From Starkeya sp. ORNL1 (GTDB lineage: Bacteria; Pseudomonadota; Alphaproteobacteria; Rhizobiales; Xanthobacteraceae), in contig NZ_CP048834.1 of the NCBI RefSeq assembly GCF_012971745.1, forward strand, positions 5,713,001 to 5,777,000: a stretch of DNA of 64,000 bases, read 5' to 3'. Made by a program: the position numbers and the translations under genes. Every line of letters starts with the position of its first letter. Positions within the stretch are counted from its first letter, which is position 1. Below the pieces are notes generated by a model. That model did not search any database. It was given only the letters and a program-made list of their open reading frames with translations, and was not told the origin of the DNA. Positions 24,754-32,616 of this stretch are shown here, one piece after another.

Positions 24754-25385
24754 AGATCGTCTTCGCCGGCCCCAGCCTCTACGGGCATATGCGCGACGGT
24801 CGCATCGCGAACGCGCCGTCGCTGGTCTGCCGTGGTCCGGCGCGCCAGGGCGATATCACTCGCGCGGTGGCGGATGGGGCGTCCGTGATCGGGCTGATCG
24901 ATGGCCTGTTCGAACATGTCGCCGCGCCCTGGCACAAGGAGATCCTCCATGCGCTCTCACAAGGCGTTGCGGTCTATGGCGCCGCCAGCATGGGCGCGCT
25001 TCGGGCCGCGGAATGCGCCGCGTTCGGCATGATCGGGGTCGGCGAAATCTATGCCGGCTATGCGTCAGGTGAGCTTGTCGATGACGACGCGGTCGCCCAG
25101 CTCCACGCCCCGGCGGAGCTGGACTACCAGCCGCTCACCGAGGCGCTGGTGAATATCGAAGCGACGCTGGCGGCGTCGAGCGGCACTGGCGCCATCGGCG
25201 CGGGCGAGCAGGACGAACTGCTACACGTCGCCCGCCGCCTGCATTTCAAGGACCGGACCATCGTGCGGGTCGTGGCGGAGAGCTCGCTTTCCGTCGAGCG
25301 CGGCTTGGAGGTCGCCGCGCTCTTGAAGCGCGATGGCTCGAACGTGAAGGCGCGTGATGCGAAGGCGCTGATCGCTCGGCTTTAG
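24750..25385 (+). CDS. TfuA-like protein
   Basis: This 211-residue protein begins MKIVFAGPSLYG and contains VYGAASMGALRAAE (about 76-89) and VGEIYAGYASGELVDDDAVAQLH, the core pattern of TfuA proteins. TfuA is needed with YcaO for trifolitoxin and, in methanogens, for McrA glycine thioamidation, where it is thought to deliver sulfur. The ATG overlaps the YcaO TGA by ATGA, so the two are translationally coupled. No signal peptide is seen. Confidence 0.9.
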   Translation: MKIVFAGPSLYGHMRDGRIANAPSLVCRGPARQGDITRAVADGASVIGLIDGLFEHVAAPWHKEILHALSQGVAVYGAASMGALRAAECAAFGMIGVGEIYAGYASGELVDDDAVAQLHAPAELDYQPLTEALVNIEATLAASSGTGAIGAGEQDELLHVARRLHFKDRTIVRVVAESSLSVERGLEVAALLKRDGSNVKARDAKALIARL

Positions 25386-25473
25386 CCAAGTGCATCTTTA
25401 TCGCCCCCTTACAAATCTCCCGCCGAAATCCGATCGCGGCTTTATCGGCGCCGGGAGCACATCTGCCTGAGCC

Positions 25474-25582
25474 ACGTCACCCTGAGACGCGAGCGCAGCT
25501 CGCCTCGAAGCATGGTCAAGCTGAGGACGGCCATCGGGGTGGGCATCCTTCGAGGCCGCTTTGCGGCACCTCAGGGTGACGT
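25474..25582. repeat. Intergenic repeat R2, copy 1 (CTCAGGGTGACG type)
   Basis: It runs from CGTCACCCTGAG to CACCTCAGGGTGACG, with inverted ends and an inner CCTTCGAGGCC block. Related copies lie at 38253-38300 and 54613-54749. It separates TfuA from the small membrane protein gene and may end the TfuA transcript as a hairpin. Confidence 0.65.
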
Positions 25583-25608
25583 TCCGAGGGAGGAGAGGCG
25601 ATCCGCAC

Positions 25609-25881
25609 ATGATCCTGCGCGAACTCGATCCAGTTTCCGATGCCACCATCGGCCGATTCCGGCTGAAGGTAGTCTTTGCCTGCCTCGGGGCGCTGCTGGT
25701 GCACGGCGCCTATGGCGCTGTGTGTTCGGGCTGGCTGGCCCTCTACGCCCTCTTCACCGCCGGGATCGCGCTGTTCTCCGGGCAGAAGATCGATGCGCCG
25801 GTGTTCAATCATTGGGACGAGGCGGTGTGGCTGCTGTTCCTGGCGCACGGCATGCGCCTCGCTCATCTCGGCTTTTCGTGA
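25609..25881 (+). CDS. Small membrane protein (90 residues)
   Basis: It begins MILRELDPVSDATIGRFRLK and has two or three hydrophobic segments (VVFACLGALLVHGAYGAV, WLALYALFTAGIALFS, VWLLFLAHGMRL). GGGAGGAG lies about 13 bases upstream of the ATG. It is on the same strand as TfuA, but a repeat intervenes. It could belong to the YcaO/TfuA locus, for example as an exporter component or immunity protein, or be independent. Family not recognised. Confidence 0.6.
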   Translation: MILRELDPVSDATIGRFRLKVVFACLGALLVHGAYGAVCSGWLALYALFTAGIALFSGQKIDAPVFNHWDEAVWLLFLAHGMRLAHLGFS

Positions 25882-25970
25882 TCGTGTGCCGTCGCGATCG
25901 GCGGATTGCGGATTGCAGGCGCGCGGCCGCGGGATTAGCTGTCCGTTACATCTGTGACAGGACATCGCCC

Positions 25971-26924
25971 ATGCAGAAGCGGCCTCTCGGCAAGACCGGA
26001 CTGGGCATCGCGCCTTTGGTGTTCGGCGGCAATGTGTTCGGCTGGACGCTGGACGAAGCGGCGGCCTTCAATGTGCTCGACGCCTTCGTCGATCACGGCT
26101 TCAACGCCATCGACACCGCGGACGTCTACTCATCCTGGGCGCCGGGCAACAAGGGCGGTGAATCCGAGACCATCATCGGCAATTGGCTGAAGGCGCGCCC
26201 CGGCCTGCGCGAGCGGGTGGTGATCTTCACCAAGGTCGGTTCCGATATGGGCCAGCCCGGCAAGAGGGGCTTGTCGGAACGCTGGATCCTGCAAGCCGCC
26301 GAGGAGTCGCTCGCCCGTCTCGGGACGAGCGAGATCGACCTCTATTTCTCCCATTGGCCGGACAAGAACGTCACTTATGGCGAGACGCTCGGCGCCTATG
26401 ACAAGCTCATCAAGGCCGGCAAGGTGCGCGCGATCGGCGCCTCGAACCTTGATGCGGCGCAGCTCGGCGAGGCACTGAAAGTGGCGAGGGAGAAGAACCT
26501 TCCCGCCTATCAGGTGCTGCAGCCGGAATATAATCTTTATGAACGCTCCGGCTTCGATGGCGCGTTGCGCGATCTCTGCATTCGCGAAGGGCTCGGCGTC
26601 GTCACCTATTTCAGCCTCGCCTCCGGCTTCCTCTCCGGCAAATACCGCTCGAACGAGGATCTCGGTCAGAGCCAGCGCGGCGGCGGCATCGCCAGATACT
26701 TGAATGAGCGCGGCATGAGGATTCTCGACGCGCTGGACGCGGTCGGCGACCGCCATGCCGCCAAGCCGGCCGAGATCGCGCTGGCCTGGCTGATGGCACG
26801 GGAGGGCGTCACCGCGCCGATCGCCAGCGCCACCAGCGTCGCGCAGGTGGAGAGCTTCGCCAAAGCGGCGAACATCACGCTCACTGTCGGCGACATAGAC
26901 GTGCTGGACACGGCCAGCGCCTAG
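25971..26924 (+). CDS. Aldo/keto reductase
   Basis: This 317-residue (alpha/beta)8-barrel NADPH oxidoreductase starts MQKRPLGKTGL. The catalytic tetrad is visible: Asp and Tyr in AIDTADVYSSW (about 48-53), Lys in IFTKVGS (about 85) and His in LYFSHWPD (about 125). NADP-binding residues lie in the late block APIASATSVAQVESF. It follows the SARP/YcaO locus on the same strand, with an 89-bp gap. The physiological carbonyl substrate is unknown. Confidence 0.92.
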   Translation: MQKRPLGKTGLGIAPLVFGGNVFGWTLDEAAAFNVLDAFVDHGFNAIDTADVYSSWAPGNKGGESETIIGNWLKARPGLRERVVIFTKVGSDMGQPGKRGLSERWILQAAEESLARLGTSEIDLYFSHWPDKNVTYGETLGAYDKLIKAGKVRAIGASNLDAAQLGEALKVAREKNLPAYQVLQPEYNLYERSGFDGALRDLCIREGLGVVTYFSLASGFLSGKYRSNEDLGQSQRGGGIARYLNERGMRILDALDAVGDRHAAKPAEIALAWLMAREGVTAPIASATSVAQVESFAKAANITLTVGDIDVLDTASA

Positions 26925-27040
26925 AGCATTTCCGGATCAGATGGAATCATCTGATCGAAGAGGAATTGCTCCAGCTTATTGAATCTAGAGCACTTTCTTA
27001 TCGTTCGGATGTTCCATCCGAACGGAAAGGGCTCTAGGAC
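26925..27040. repeat. Rhizobiales-type intergenic repeat R5, copy 2, with strong hairpins
   Basis: It holds two perfect 9-bp stems: GATCAGATG-GAAT-CATCTGATC (26935-26956) and GTTCGGATG-TTC-CATCCGAAC (27003-27023). CTAGAGCA near the left end, TCTAGAGC in the middle and GCTCTAG at the right end tie it into a larger cruciform. CAGCTTATTGAATCTAG matches the repeat at 23035-23171. Lying between convergent genes, it could act as a bidirectional terminator. Confidence 0.65.
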
Positions 27041-27046
27041 CGGCCC

Positions 27047-27592
27047 TTACCGGCCGGCAGGCGGATCATGGTCGACGGCGTGATAGCGCCGGCCGAAATA
27101 GATCAACCCGGTGCGCGCATCGCCTTCCATCAGCCCGACGACTTCGCAGAACAGCACGTCGTGGGTGCCGATCTCGACGGTGCGCACCACCCGGCAATCG
27201 AAGGCGGCAACGGCACTGACGAGCATCGGCGCGCCGGTGGCGGAGATCTTCCAGTCGGCGGTGGCGAAGCGCTCGTCGGACGGCGTGCGGCCGCCGAACA
27301 GTTGCGACAGGTCCTCGTGCCCCGAGGCCAGCGTGTTGACGCAGAGCACGCCATTGGCATGGAAGGCGCGGCTCACAGAACTGCCCTTGTTGAGGCAGAC
27401 CAGCAGGGTCGGCGGCGTGTCGGTGACGCTGCACACCGCCGAGGCGGTGAAGCCTTGCCGCCCGCCCGGCCCGTCGGTGGTGACGATGTTCACCGCCGCG
27501 CCGAGGCGCGCCATCGCATCGCGATAGCTCTGGCGAGTGATGGTCGAGCTGCCGGGTGGCGGCCCTTGCTCGACCGGAGAACACTGTCCCAC
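27047..27592 (-). CDS. Flavin reductase (RutF/HpaC-like) partner of the LLM monooxygenase
   Basis: This protein of about 181 residues has the family core AMARLGAAVNIVTTDGP, GFTASAVCSVTDTPPTLLVC, and VLCVNTLASGHEDLSQLFGG. It supplies reduced FMN to two-component monooxygenases such as the one encoded just upstream (27598-28911). The start is inferred: GTG 27592 lies 5 nt past the monooxygenase stop and fits the usual N-terminal length; no in-frame ATG gives a full-length protein. Confidence 0.82.
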   Translation of the reverse strand: MGQCSPVEQGPPPGSSTITRQSYRDAMARLGAAVNIVTTDGPGGRQGFTASAVCSVTDTPPTLLVCLNKGSSVSRAFHANGVLCVNTLASGHEDLSQLFGGRTPSDERFATADWKISATGAPMLVSAVAAFDCRVVRTVEIGTHDVLFCEVVGLMEGDARTGLIYFGRRYHAVDHDPPAGR

Positions 27593-27597
27593 GGCGT

Positions 27598-28911
27598 TCA
27601 GAACTCCATGAGGTTGTCGCGCAGTTTCTGGTGCGCATATTCGGTGCGCACCAGGCCGCGCCGTTGCAAAGCTGGCACCAGGCCGTCGGCGATCTCGACG
27701 AGATAGCGGCGGCTGACGCGCAGCACCGGGGTGGTGATGAGGAAGCCGTCGCCGCCGACCTCGGCCATGGCATCGCCCATCTTGTCGGCGACCTGGTCGG
27801 GCGTGCCGATCAGCTCCAGCGACGAGACGAGGCCGCCGCCGCCATCGGCCGCCAGTTCGCGCAGCGTCTTGCCGGAACCCCATTGCTGGAACTTGTCGAG
27901 CGAGCCGGATTCACCATTGGTGACGAGCTTGTGCGGCAGCGGCTTGTCGACCTCGAACTGCGAGAAGTCGATTTCGGTAATGGCGGAGATCGAGCTCAAT
28001 ATGTCGGTGACGAAATTGTCCGAGGTGGTGGTGCGGATATATTTGGCACGCGCCTCCTCCTCGGTGTCCGCCAGCGTCGGGGTGATGCAGAACAGCACCT
28101 TGATCTCGTTGGGATCGCGCCCTTGAGCGACGGCGCGGGCGCGAATGTCCTCGCGGAACGCCTTCATGCCCTCGACGCCGTTCGCCACCGAGATGATGGA
28201 ATCGGCGTGCTGGGCGGCGAAGTCGCGCCCGCGCGGCGAAGCGCCGGCCTGCACGAACACCGGGCGGCCCTGCGGCGAGGGCACGGTGTTGAGCGGCCCC
28301 CGCACCTGGTAGAACTCGCCCTTGTGGTCGATGGTGTGGACCTTGGACGGGTCGGCATAGACGCCGTTCTTGCGGTCGAGGACGATGGCGTCCGGCTCCC
28401 AGGAATCGAACAGCGCGCGGACCACGTGCATGTACTCATCCGCCATGGCGTAGCGGTGCTCGCGCAAGGGGAGCTTGTCCATGCCGAAATTCTGCGCGGC
28501 GAGATCCTCGGCGCTGGTGACGATATTCCAGCCGAAGCGCCCGCGTGTCAGGCTGTCGATGGTCGAGGATAGCCGCGCCAGCATGAAGGGCGGGTAGGAC
28601 ATGGTGGACATGGTTGCCACCACGCCGAGCCGCTGGGTCGCCATGCCCATGGCGACCGCAAGCGGGGCCGGATCGTGCTTCGGCACCATCATGGCGTTCT
28701 TCAGCGCGAAGTCGCGCGAGCCGCCATAGGTCTCCGGCACCATCAGCTTGTCCTCGATCATGATGTAGTCGAAGCAGGCGCGCTCCAGCGTCTGCGCCAT
28801 CTCGACATAGAACTGGCCGTCCCAGGGCAGGCCGCCATTGCCGAACGGCTCGCGCCACTCATCCGGCGTGAAGTTCATGAACCAGGCAAGGTGGAAGCGA
28901 TTGTCGGTCAT
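27598..28911 (-). CDS. LLM-class flavin-dependent monooxygenase (NtaA/SnaA/DszA family)
   Basis: This 437-residue luciferase-like TIM barrel starts MTDNRFHLAWFMNFTPDEW. The blocks GRFGWNIVTSAEDLAAQNFG and VFVQAGASPRGRDFAA are typical of the group that oxidises EDTA/NTA-like compounds, sulfones or similar substrates using FMNH2 from a separate reductase. Both reductase and ABC importer are in the same operon, so it probably acts on the imported compound. The ABC ATPase stop is 4 nt upstream on the minus strand order. Confidence 0.92.
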   Translation of the reverse strand: MTDNRFHLAWFMNFTPDEWREPFGNGGLPWDGQFYVEMAQTLERACFDYIMIEDKLMVPETYGGSRDFALKNAMMVPKHDPAPLAVAMGMATQRLGVVATMSTMSYPPFMLARLSSTIDSLTRGRFGWNIVTSAEDLAAQNFGMDKLPLREHRYAMADEYMHVVRALFDSWEPDAIVLDRKNGVYADPSKVHTIDHKGEFYQVRGPLNTVPSPQGRPVFVQAGASPRGRDFAAQHADSIISVANGVEGMKAFREDIRARAVAQGRDPNEIKVLFCITPTLADTEEEARAKYIRTTTSDNFVTDILSSISAITEIDFSQFEVDKPLPHKLVTNGESGSLDKFQQWGSGKTLRELAADGGGGLVSSLELIGTPDQVADKMGDAMAEVGGDGFLITTPVLRVSRRYLVEIADGLVPALQRRGLVRTEYAHQKLRDNLMEF

Positions 28912-28915
28912 GTCT

Positions 28916-29755
28916 TCAGTCCTTCAGGAGAGCCGTTGCCGCGGTGGCGGTGATCGGCATGGGATTGTTGGAGACGAGTTCGAGGGTGCGGGCCTTGGTG
29001 CGGGCGGCCTCGAAGCGGCGGGATTCGCGCACGATCCGGCACTTGGCTTCGAAGTCGGAGGCGATGGTGGCGCCGAAGCGCTCGGGCGCCTGCGGGTCAT
29101 GGCGTGGCCGGTCTATGGCGATGACCCTTGTGCCGAGCAGGAACGCCTCGGGGAGATCGTGGGTGACCATCACGATGGTCATCTGGTTCTCGTCCCACAG
29201 CTCGCGCACCAGCTCGTGCATGGAGCGGCGGGTGCCGGGATCGAGCGCGCCGAACGGCTCGTCGAGCAGCAGCACCTTGGGGCGCATGATGAGTGCCTGG
29301 GCAATGGCGAGGCGCTGCTGCATGCCGCCGGAGAGCTGCGCCGGATACTTATCGGCCGACGCTGCGAGGCCAACACGTTCCAGCAGTGCCAGGGCCTGAT
29401 CGCGCAAGGCGCGGCGGCGGGCACCGAACAGGCGGCCGAGCAGCGGCGAGGCGGCCCATTGCGGGCCCATCATCACATTGCCGAGCACGGTGCGGTGCGG
29501 GAACACGGAATAGCGCTGGAACACCACGCCGCGGTCGGCGGTCGGTTCCTGTGCGATCGGCAGGTCGTCGATGAAGATGTGGCCGCGCGTCGGCATCTCC
29601 TGGCCCAGCAGCATGCGCAGCAGCGTAGTCTTGCCGACGCCGCTGGGGCCGATGATGACGAGGAATTCGTGGTCCTCGAGCGCGAGGTTGACGCGCTCCA
29701 GCACGACGCTGTCGCCGTATTCCTTCCAGACGTTCTCGATGCGGATCGTCGTCAT
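28916..29755 (-). CDS. ABC transporter ATP-binding protein, NitT/TauT type
   Basis: This 279-residue ATPase has Walker A GPSGVGKTT (about 37-45), Q-loop VFQRYSVFP, signature LSGGMQQR, Walker B VLLLDEPF and H-loop MVTHDLPEA. One base separates it from the permease TGA. The extra C-terminal segment after the H-loop (FGATIASDFEAKCRIVRES) is longer than in plain SsuB proteins. It forms an importer with 29757-31743. Confidence 0.93.
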   Translation of the reverse strand: MTTIRIENVWKEYGDSVVLERVNLALEDHEFLVIIGPSGVGKTTLLRMLLGQEMPTRGHIFIDDLPIAQEPTADRGVVFQRYSVFPHRTVLGNVMMGPQWAASPLLGRLFGARRRALRDQALALLERVGLAASADKYPAQLSGGMQQRLAIAQALIMRPKVLLLDEPFGALDPGTRRSMHELVRELWDENQMTIVMVTHDLPEAFLLGTRVIAIDRPRHDPQAPERFGATIASDFEAKCRIVRESRRFEAARTKARTLELVSNNPMPITATAATALLKD

Positions 29756-29756
29756 C

Positions 29757-30575
29757 TCACGCCTCCTTGAGCCGATCCCAGGGGAAGGCGGCGGCGGTGA
29801 GCTTGCGCAGCGCGTAGTCCATCAGGAAGGCGAGCAGGGTGATCCAGGCGACGTAGGGCAGGATGACGTCCATCGCGAGATAGCGCCGCACCAGGAAGAT
29901 GCGGTAGCCGAGCCCGCCCTCGGCGACGATGGCCTCGGCGGCGATGACATAGAGCCAGGCGGCGCCGAGCGAGAGGCGCACGGAATCGATGAGGCGCGGC
30001 AGCACCTGCGGCATCACCACGCCGGTGATCATCTGCCAGGTCGAGGCGCCGAGCGTCTGCGCCTTGATGATCTGCTCGCGCGGAATGGCGGCGACGCGCA
30101 GCATCACGTCGCGGATGATGAAGGGCGCGATGCCGAACACGATCAGCACGATCTTCGACACTTCGCCGAGGCCGAAGGCGATGAACAGGATCGGCAGTAC
30201 GGCGAGCGGCGGGATCAGCGAGAACGCCGCCATGAACGGCTCGAACATCGCCCGCAATTGCGGGATGAAGCCGATCAAGATGCCGAGCACGAGACCCAGC
30301 AGCGCCGAAATGCCGAGCGAGAGCCCGATGCGCCAGAGGCTGAGCCAGGTGTCCCACCACAGCAGCTTCTGCTTGGTGGCGATGTCCACCGTGGTCGCGA
30401 GCCGCATCATGCTCGCATAGAAGGAATGGAAGCCCGGCATCAGCTTGTCGGCGGGATCGATGGCGAGCCGGGCATTGGATGCCAGCACATAGACCACGAG
30501 CACGGCGATGAAGGGCAATATGCCGAGCAGCACCTTCATCCCGCTGCTGGGCGGATAATTGATGATGCGTCGCAC
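29757..30575 (-). CDS. ABC transporter permease, NitT/TauT type
   Basis: This 272-residue inner-membrane protein has about six hydrophobic segments and an EAA loop near QVLPRLIDSVRLSLGAAWLYV. It starts at GTG 30575 with GGAGG 7 bases upstream. The long periplasmic loop after the first membrane segment (about residues 35-75) is usual for the type found with urea-carboxylase-linked transporters, which is consistent with the binding protein. Confidence 0.9.
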   Translation of the reverse strand: MRRIINYPPSSGMKVLLGILPFIAVLVVYVLASNARLAIDPADKLMPGFHSFYASMMRLATTVDIATKQKLLWWDTWLSLWRIGLSLGISALLGLVLGILIGFIPQLRAMFEPFMAAFSLIPPLAVLPILFIAFGLGEVSKIVLIVFGIAPFIIRDVMLRVAAIPREQIIKAQTLGASTWQMITGVVMPQVLPRLIDSVRLSLGAAWLYVIAAEAIVAEGGLGYRIFLVRRYLAMDVILPYVAWITLLAFLMDYALRKLTAAAFPWDRLKEA

Positions 30576-30624
30576 GAGCAGGCCTCCGGGGGCGAGCGGC
30601 CGATGGGGTGTCAGGCGAGGGAAG

Positions 30625-30654
30625 GCCGGGCGGAGTGCGTGACCGCCGCCCGGC
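30625..30654 (-). other. Intercistronic hairpin after the binding-protein gene
   Basis: A perfect 9-bp stem GCCGGGCGG / CCGCCCGGC with a 12-base loop lies 7 nt downstream of the binding-protein stop and before the permease. No T-run follows. Hairpins in this position commonly protect the binding-protein message from 3' decay and so raise its ratio over the membrane subunits. Confidence 0.6.
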
Positions 30655-30660
30655 GTCAGC

Positions 30661-31743
30661 TCAGAGCTTGCCGTCGGCGGCGAGCTTGGCGATGGAAGGG
30701 TTGACCCGCATCTTGATGTTGGCCTTGTCGCCGAGGATCTCGCCGTCGCCGACCTGGATGCCGATGCTGTCGACGCTGGTGGCGCCCTGACCGTAGAGGC
30801 CCTGCTCGAAGCAGAAGCGGCGAATATTGTCCCAGATCTTGCCGGTATCCGCCGAGGTCAGGAATTTATGGGCGTCAGCAGAGGTCATGAAGAAATGGGT
30901 GGTATCGATCTGCGACTGCAGGCCGGCCTCGTCCGTGCCCATGGCGCTGGTCATGATCGCCCGCATCTCCTTTGCGGGCTCACCCCCTGCTTTCAGCACG
31001 GCAAGCGCCTCGTACCAGGCGCCGGTCACGGCCTTGGCGAAGTCCGGATTGTCCTTCATCGTCTGCGACTTGGCGATGAAGACGTCCATGATCTCGCCGG
31101 GGATCTTCGACGAGTCGAACAGGATGCTGGCGCCCTTTACCTTGAGCATGTCCTCGGTGAGCGGCTTCCAGGACACGGCGTGCTTCAGGTCCGCCTGCGA
31201 GACGAAGGCGGCGGAGATCTCGGCATCGGAGATATTGACGGTCTTTACCGAAGTGGCGTCCTTGACGCCGTTCATCTGCAGCGCGCGGTTCAGCAAATAG
31301 TGCGAGACGCTGTACTGCAGCAGATAGACCGGCTGGCCGACCAGCTCCGGCACCGTCTTGGCGGTCTTGGACAGCAGGATGTCGTTGCCGTTCGAATAGT
31401 CCGTGATCAGGAAGATCGAGGTGTCGACGCCGCCGGCCGCCGGCATGGTGAGACCGTCCATGCTGGCGACGCCGACCGCGTCGAGCTCGCCGGCGATGAA
31501 CTGGTTGACGCTGCCGACATAGTCGTTCGGCTGGATGATCTCGACCTCGATGCCGTATTTGTCGGCCCACTTCTTCATGATGCCGGACTGCTTCATGTAG
31601 GCGAACGGCATGAAGCCGATATAGACGGTGTAGCCGAGCTTGAAGCTCTTCTTCGCCTCGGCGTGCGCCGGGCCGCCCGCGCCCGCGAAGGCAGCAGTGG
31701 CGACACCGATTGTCAGGATGGCGGCCCGTAGGATGCGCTGCAT
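30661..31743 (-). CDS. ABC substrate-binding protein resembling the urea-carboxylase-region type (TIGR03427-like)
   Basis: This 360-residue periplasmic protein has a signal peptide (MQRILRAAILTIGVATAAFA, cleaved after AHA). The blocks KLGYTVYIGFMPFAYMKQSG, NDYVGSVNQFIAGELDAVG, and SNGNDILLSK followed by SVSHYLLNRAL match what I recall of the family found beside urea (guanidine) carboxylase genes. No carboxylase is in this window. The neighbours are a two-component monooxygenase, so the ligand may be a different N-containing compound. Gene order binding protein, permease, ATPase, monooxygenase, reductase suggests one operon. Confidence 0.85.
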   Translation of the reverse strand: MQRILRAAILTIGVATAAFAGAGGPAHAEAKKSFKLGYTVYIGFMPFAYMKQSGIMKKWADKYGIEVEIIQPNDYVGSVNQFIAGELDAVGVASMDGLTMPAAGGVDTSIFLITDYSNGNDILLSKTAKTVPELVGQPVYLLQYSVSHYLLNRALQMNGVKDATSVKTVNISDAEISAAFVSQADLKHAVSWKPLTEDMLKVKGASILFDSSKIPGEIMDVFIAKSQTMKDNPDFAKAVTGAWYEALAVLKAGGEPAKEMRAIMTSAMGTDEAGLQSQIDTTHFFMTSADAHKFLTSADTGKIWDNIRRFCFEQGLYGQGATSVDSIGIQVGDGEILGDKANIKMRVNPSIAKLAADGKL

Positions 31744-31866
31744 ATGGCGGCTCCGGGTTGCGGAATGGTGCTGGACCCGGCTATTAAACGTAGACTTAAT
31801 ATCGCAGTGCAAGCCCAACTATTGTGCAGCACAGCATATAGGCAAGGCAGTGCTGTGGGAGGGGAT
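31744..31866. promoter_or_regulatory. Divergent promoter region with operator candidate for TetR
   Basis: This 123-bp AT-richer gap lies between the ABC binding protein and the TetR gene. TGTGCAGCACA at 31823-31833 is a perfect 11-bp palindrome; TTAAACGTAGACTTAA near 31784 is a second partial dyad. Either could be the TetR operator. Confidence 0.5.
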
Positions 31867-32484
31867 ATGACGGCGAAGGTCGTGCGGCGGCGCCTCAATC
31901 CGATCGAGCGCAGAGGGCTCATCCTCGACGAGGCGCTACGCCTGTTCGCCGAGCGGCATTACTCCGCGGTGACCGTGCGCGACATCGCGCTCACCTGCGA
32001 GATCAATGTCGGGCTTATCTACCACTATTTCGACAGCAAGGACGATCTGGTCCGCTGCGCGCTCGGCCACGCCATCGAGCAACTGATCGAAGGCTATGAG
32101 CAGCGGCGCGTCGCCTCCGACGACCCGCGCGACGAGATACTGGCGTGGCTCGACATGCACATCGCCATCGCCCCGACGCTCAGCCGCATGGTGAAGTTGA
32201 TGACCGATTGTGCATCGTCCGACATTCGCGACGCGGAACTCGACGCGCTGGTGGCCGGCTTCTACCAGAGCGAAAAGAGCGTGCTGGAGAGCGCGCTGCA
32301 GAAGGGCGTGGCGAGCGGGCGCTTCGCACCGCTCGACGTGACGAAGATGGCGCGGCGCATCGGCCTGATGCTCGACGGCATCTTCCACGCCTCAGCAAGC
32401 CGCGGCGACGACCGCATCATCGCGGATATCCGCGACCTCGCGGAGTTTCTCGACACCATGCTGGGCGTCGGAGAGCGAGGGTGA
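31867..32484 (+). CDS. TetR-family transcriptional regulator
   Basis: This 205-residue protein has an N-terminal HTH (LILDEALRLFAERHY, then VRDIALTCEINVGLIYHYFDSKDDL, about residues 18-58). GGGAGGGG lies directly upstream of the ATG at 31867. It is divergent from the monooxygenase/ABC operon and is its probable regulator. The helical C-terminal half would bind the ligand. Confidence 0.92.
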   Translation: MTAKVVRRRLNPIERRGLILDEALRLFAERHYSAVTVRDIALTCEINVGLIYHYFDSKDDLVRCALGHAIEQLIEGYEQRRVASDDPRDEILAWLDMHIAIAPTLSRMVKLMTDCASSDIRDAELDALVAGFYQSEKSVLESALQKGVASGRFAPLDVTKMARRIGLMLDGIFHASASRGDDRIIADIRDLAEFLDTMLGVGERG

Positions 32485-32491
32485 CGCGCTG

Positions 32492-32605
32492 CTCCCTCTC
32501 CCCGAGGGGGAGAGGGTTGGGGTGAGGGGGATCTACCGCTCCGCAATCGTGTCACCCCTCACCGACGCGCTTCGCGGGCCACCTCTCCCCAACGGGGAGA
32601 GGGAA
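32492..32605. repeat. Intergenic repeat R3, copy 1 (CCCTCTCCCC ... GGGGAGAGGG)
   Basis: It starts CCCTCTCCCCGAGGGGGAGAG and ends CTCTCCCCAACGGGGAGAGGG, with each end a hairpin and the two ends also complementary. A second copy is at 41473-41587. Here it lies between the convergent TetR and FAH genes and may serve as a terminator for both. Confidence 0.7.
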
Positions 32606-32616
32606 AGTGACGCAGG

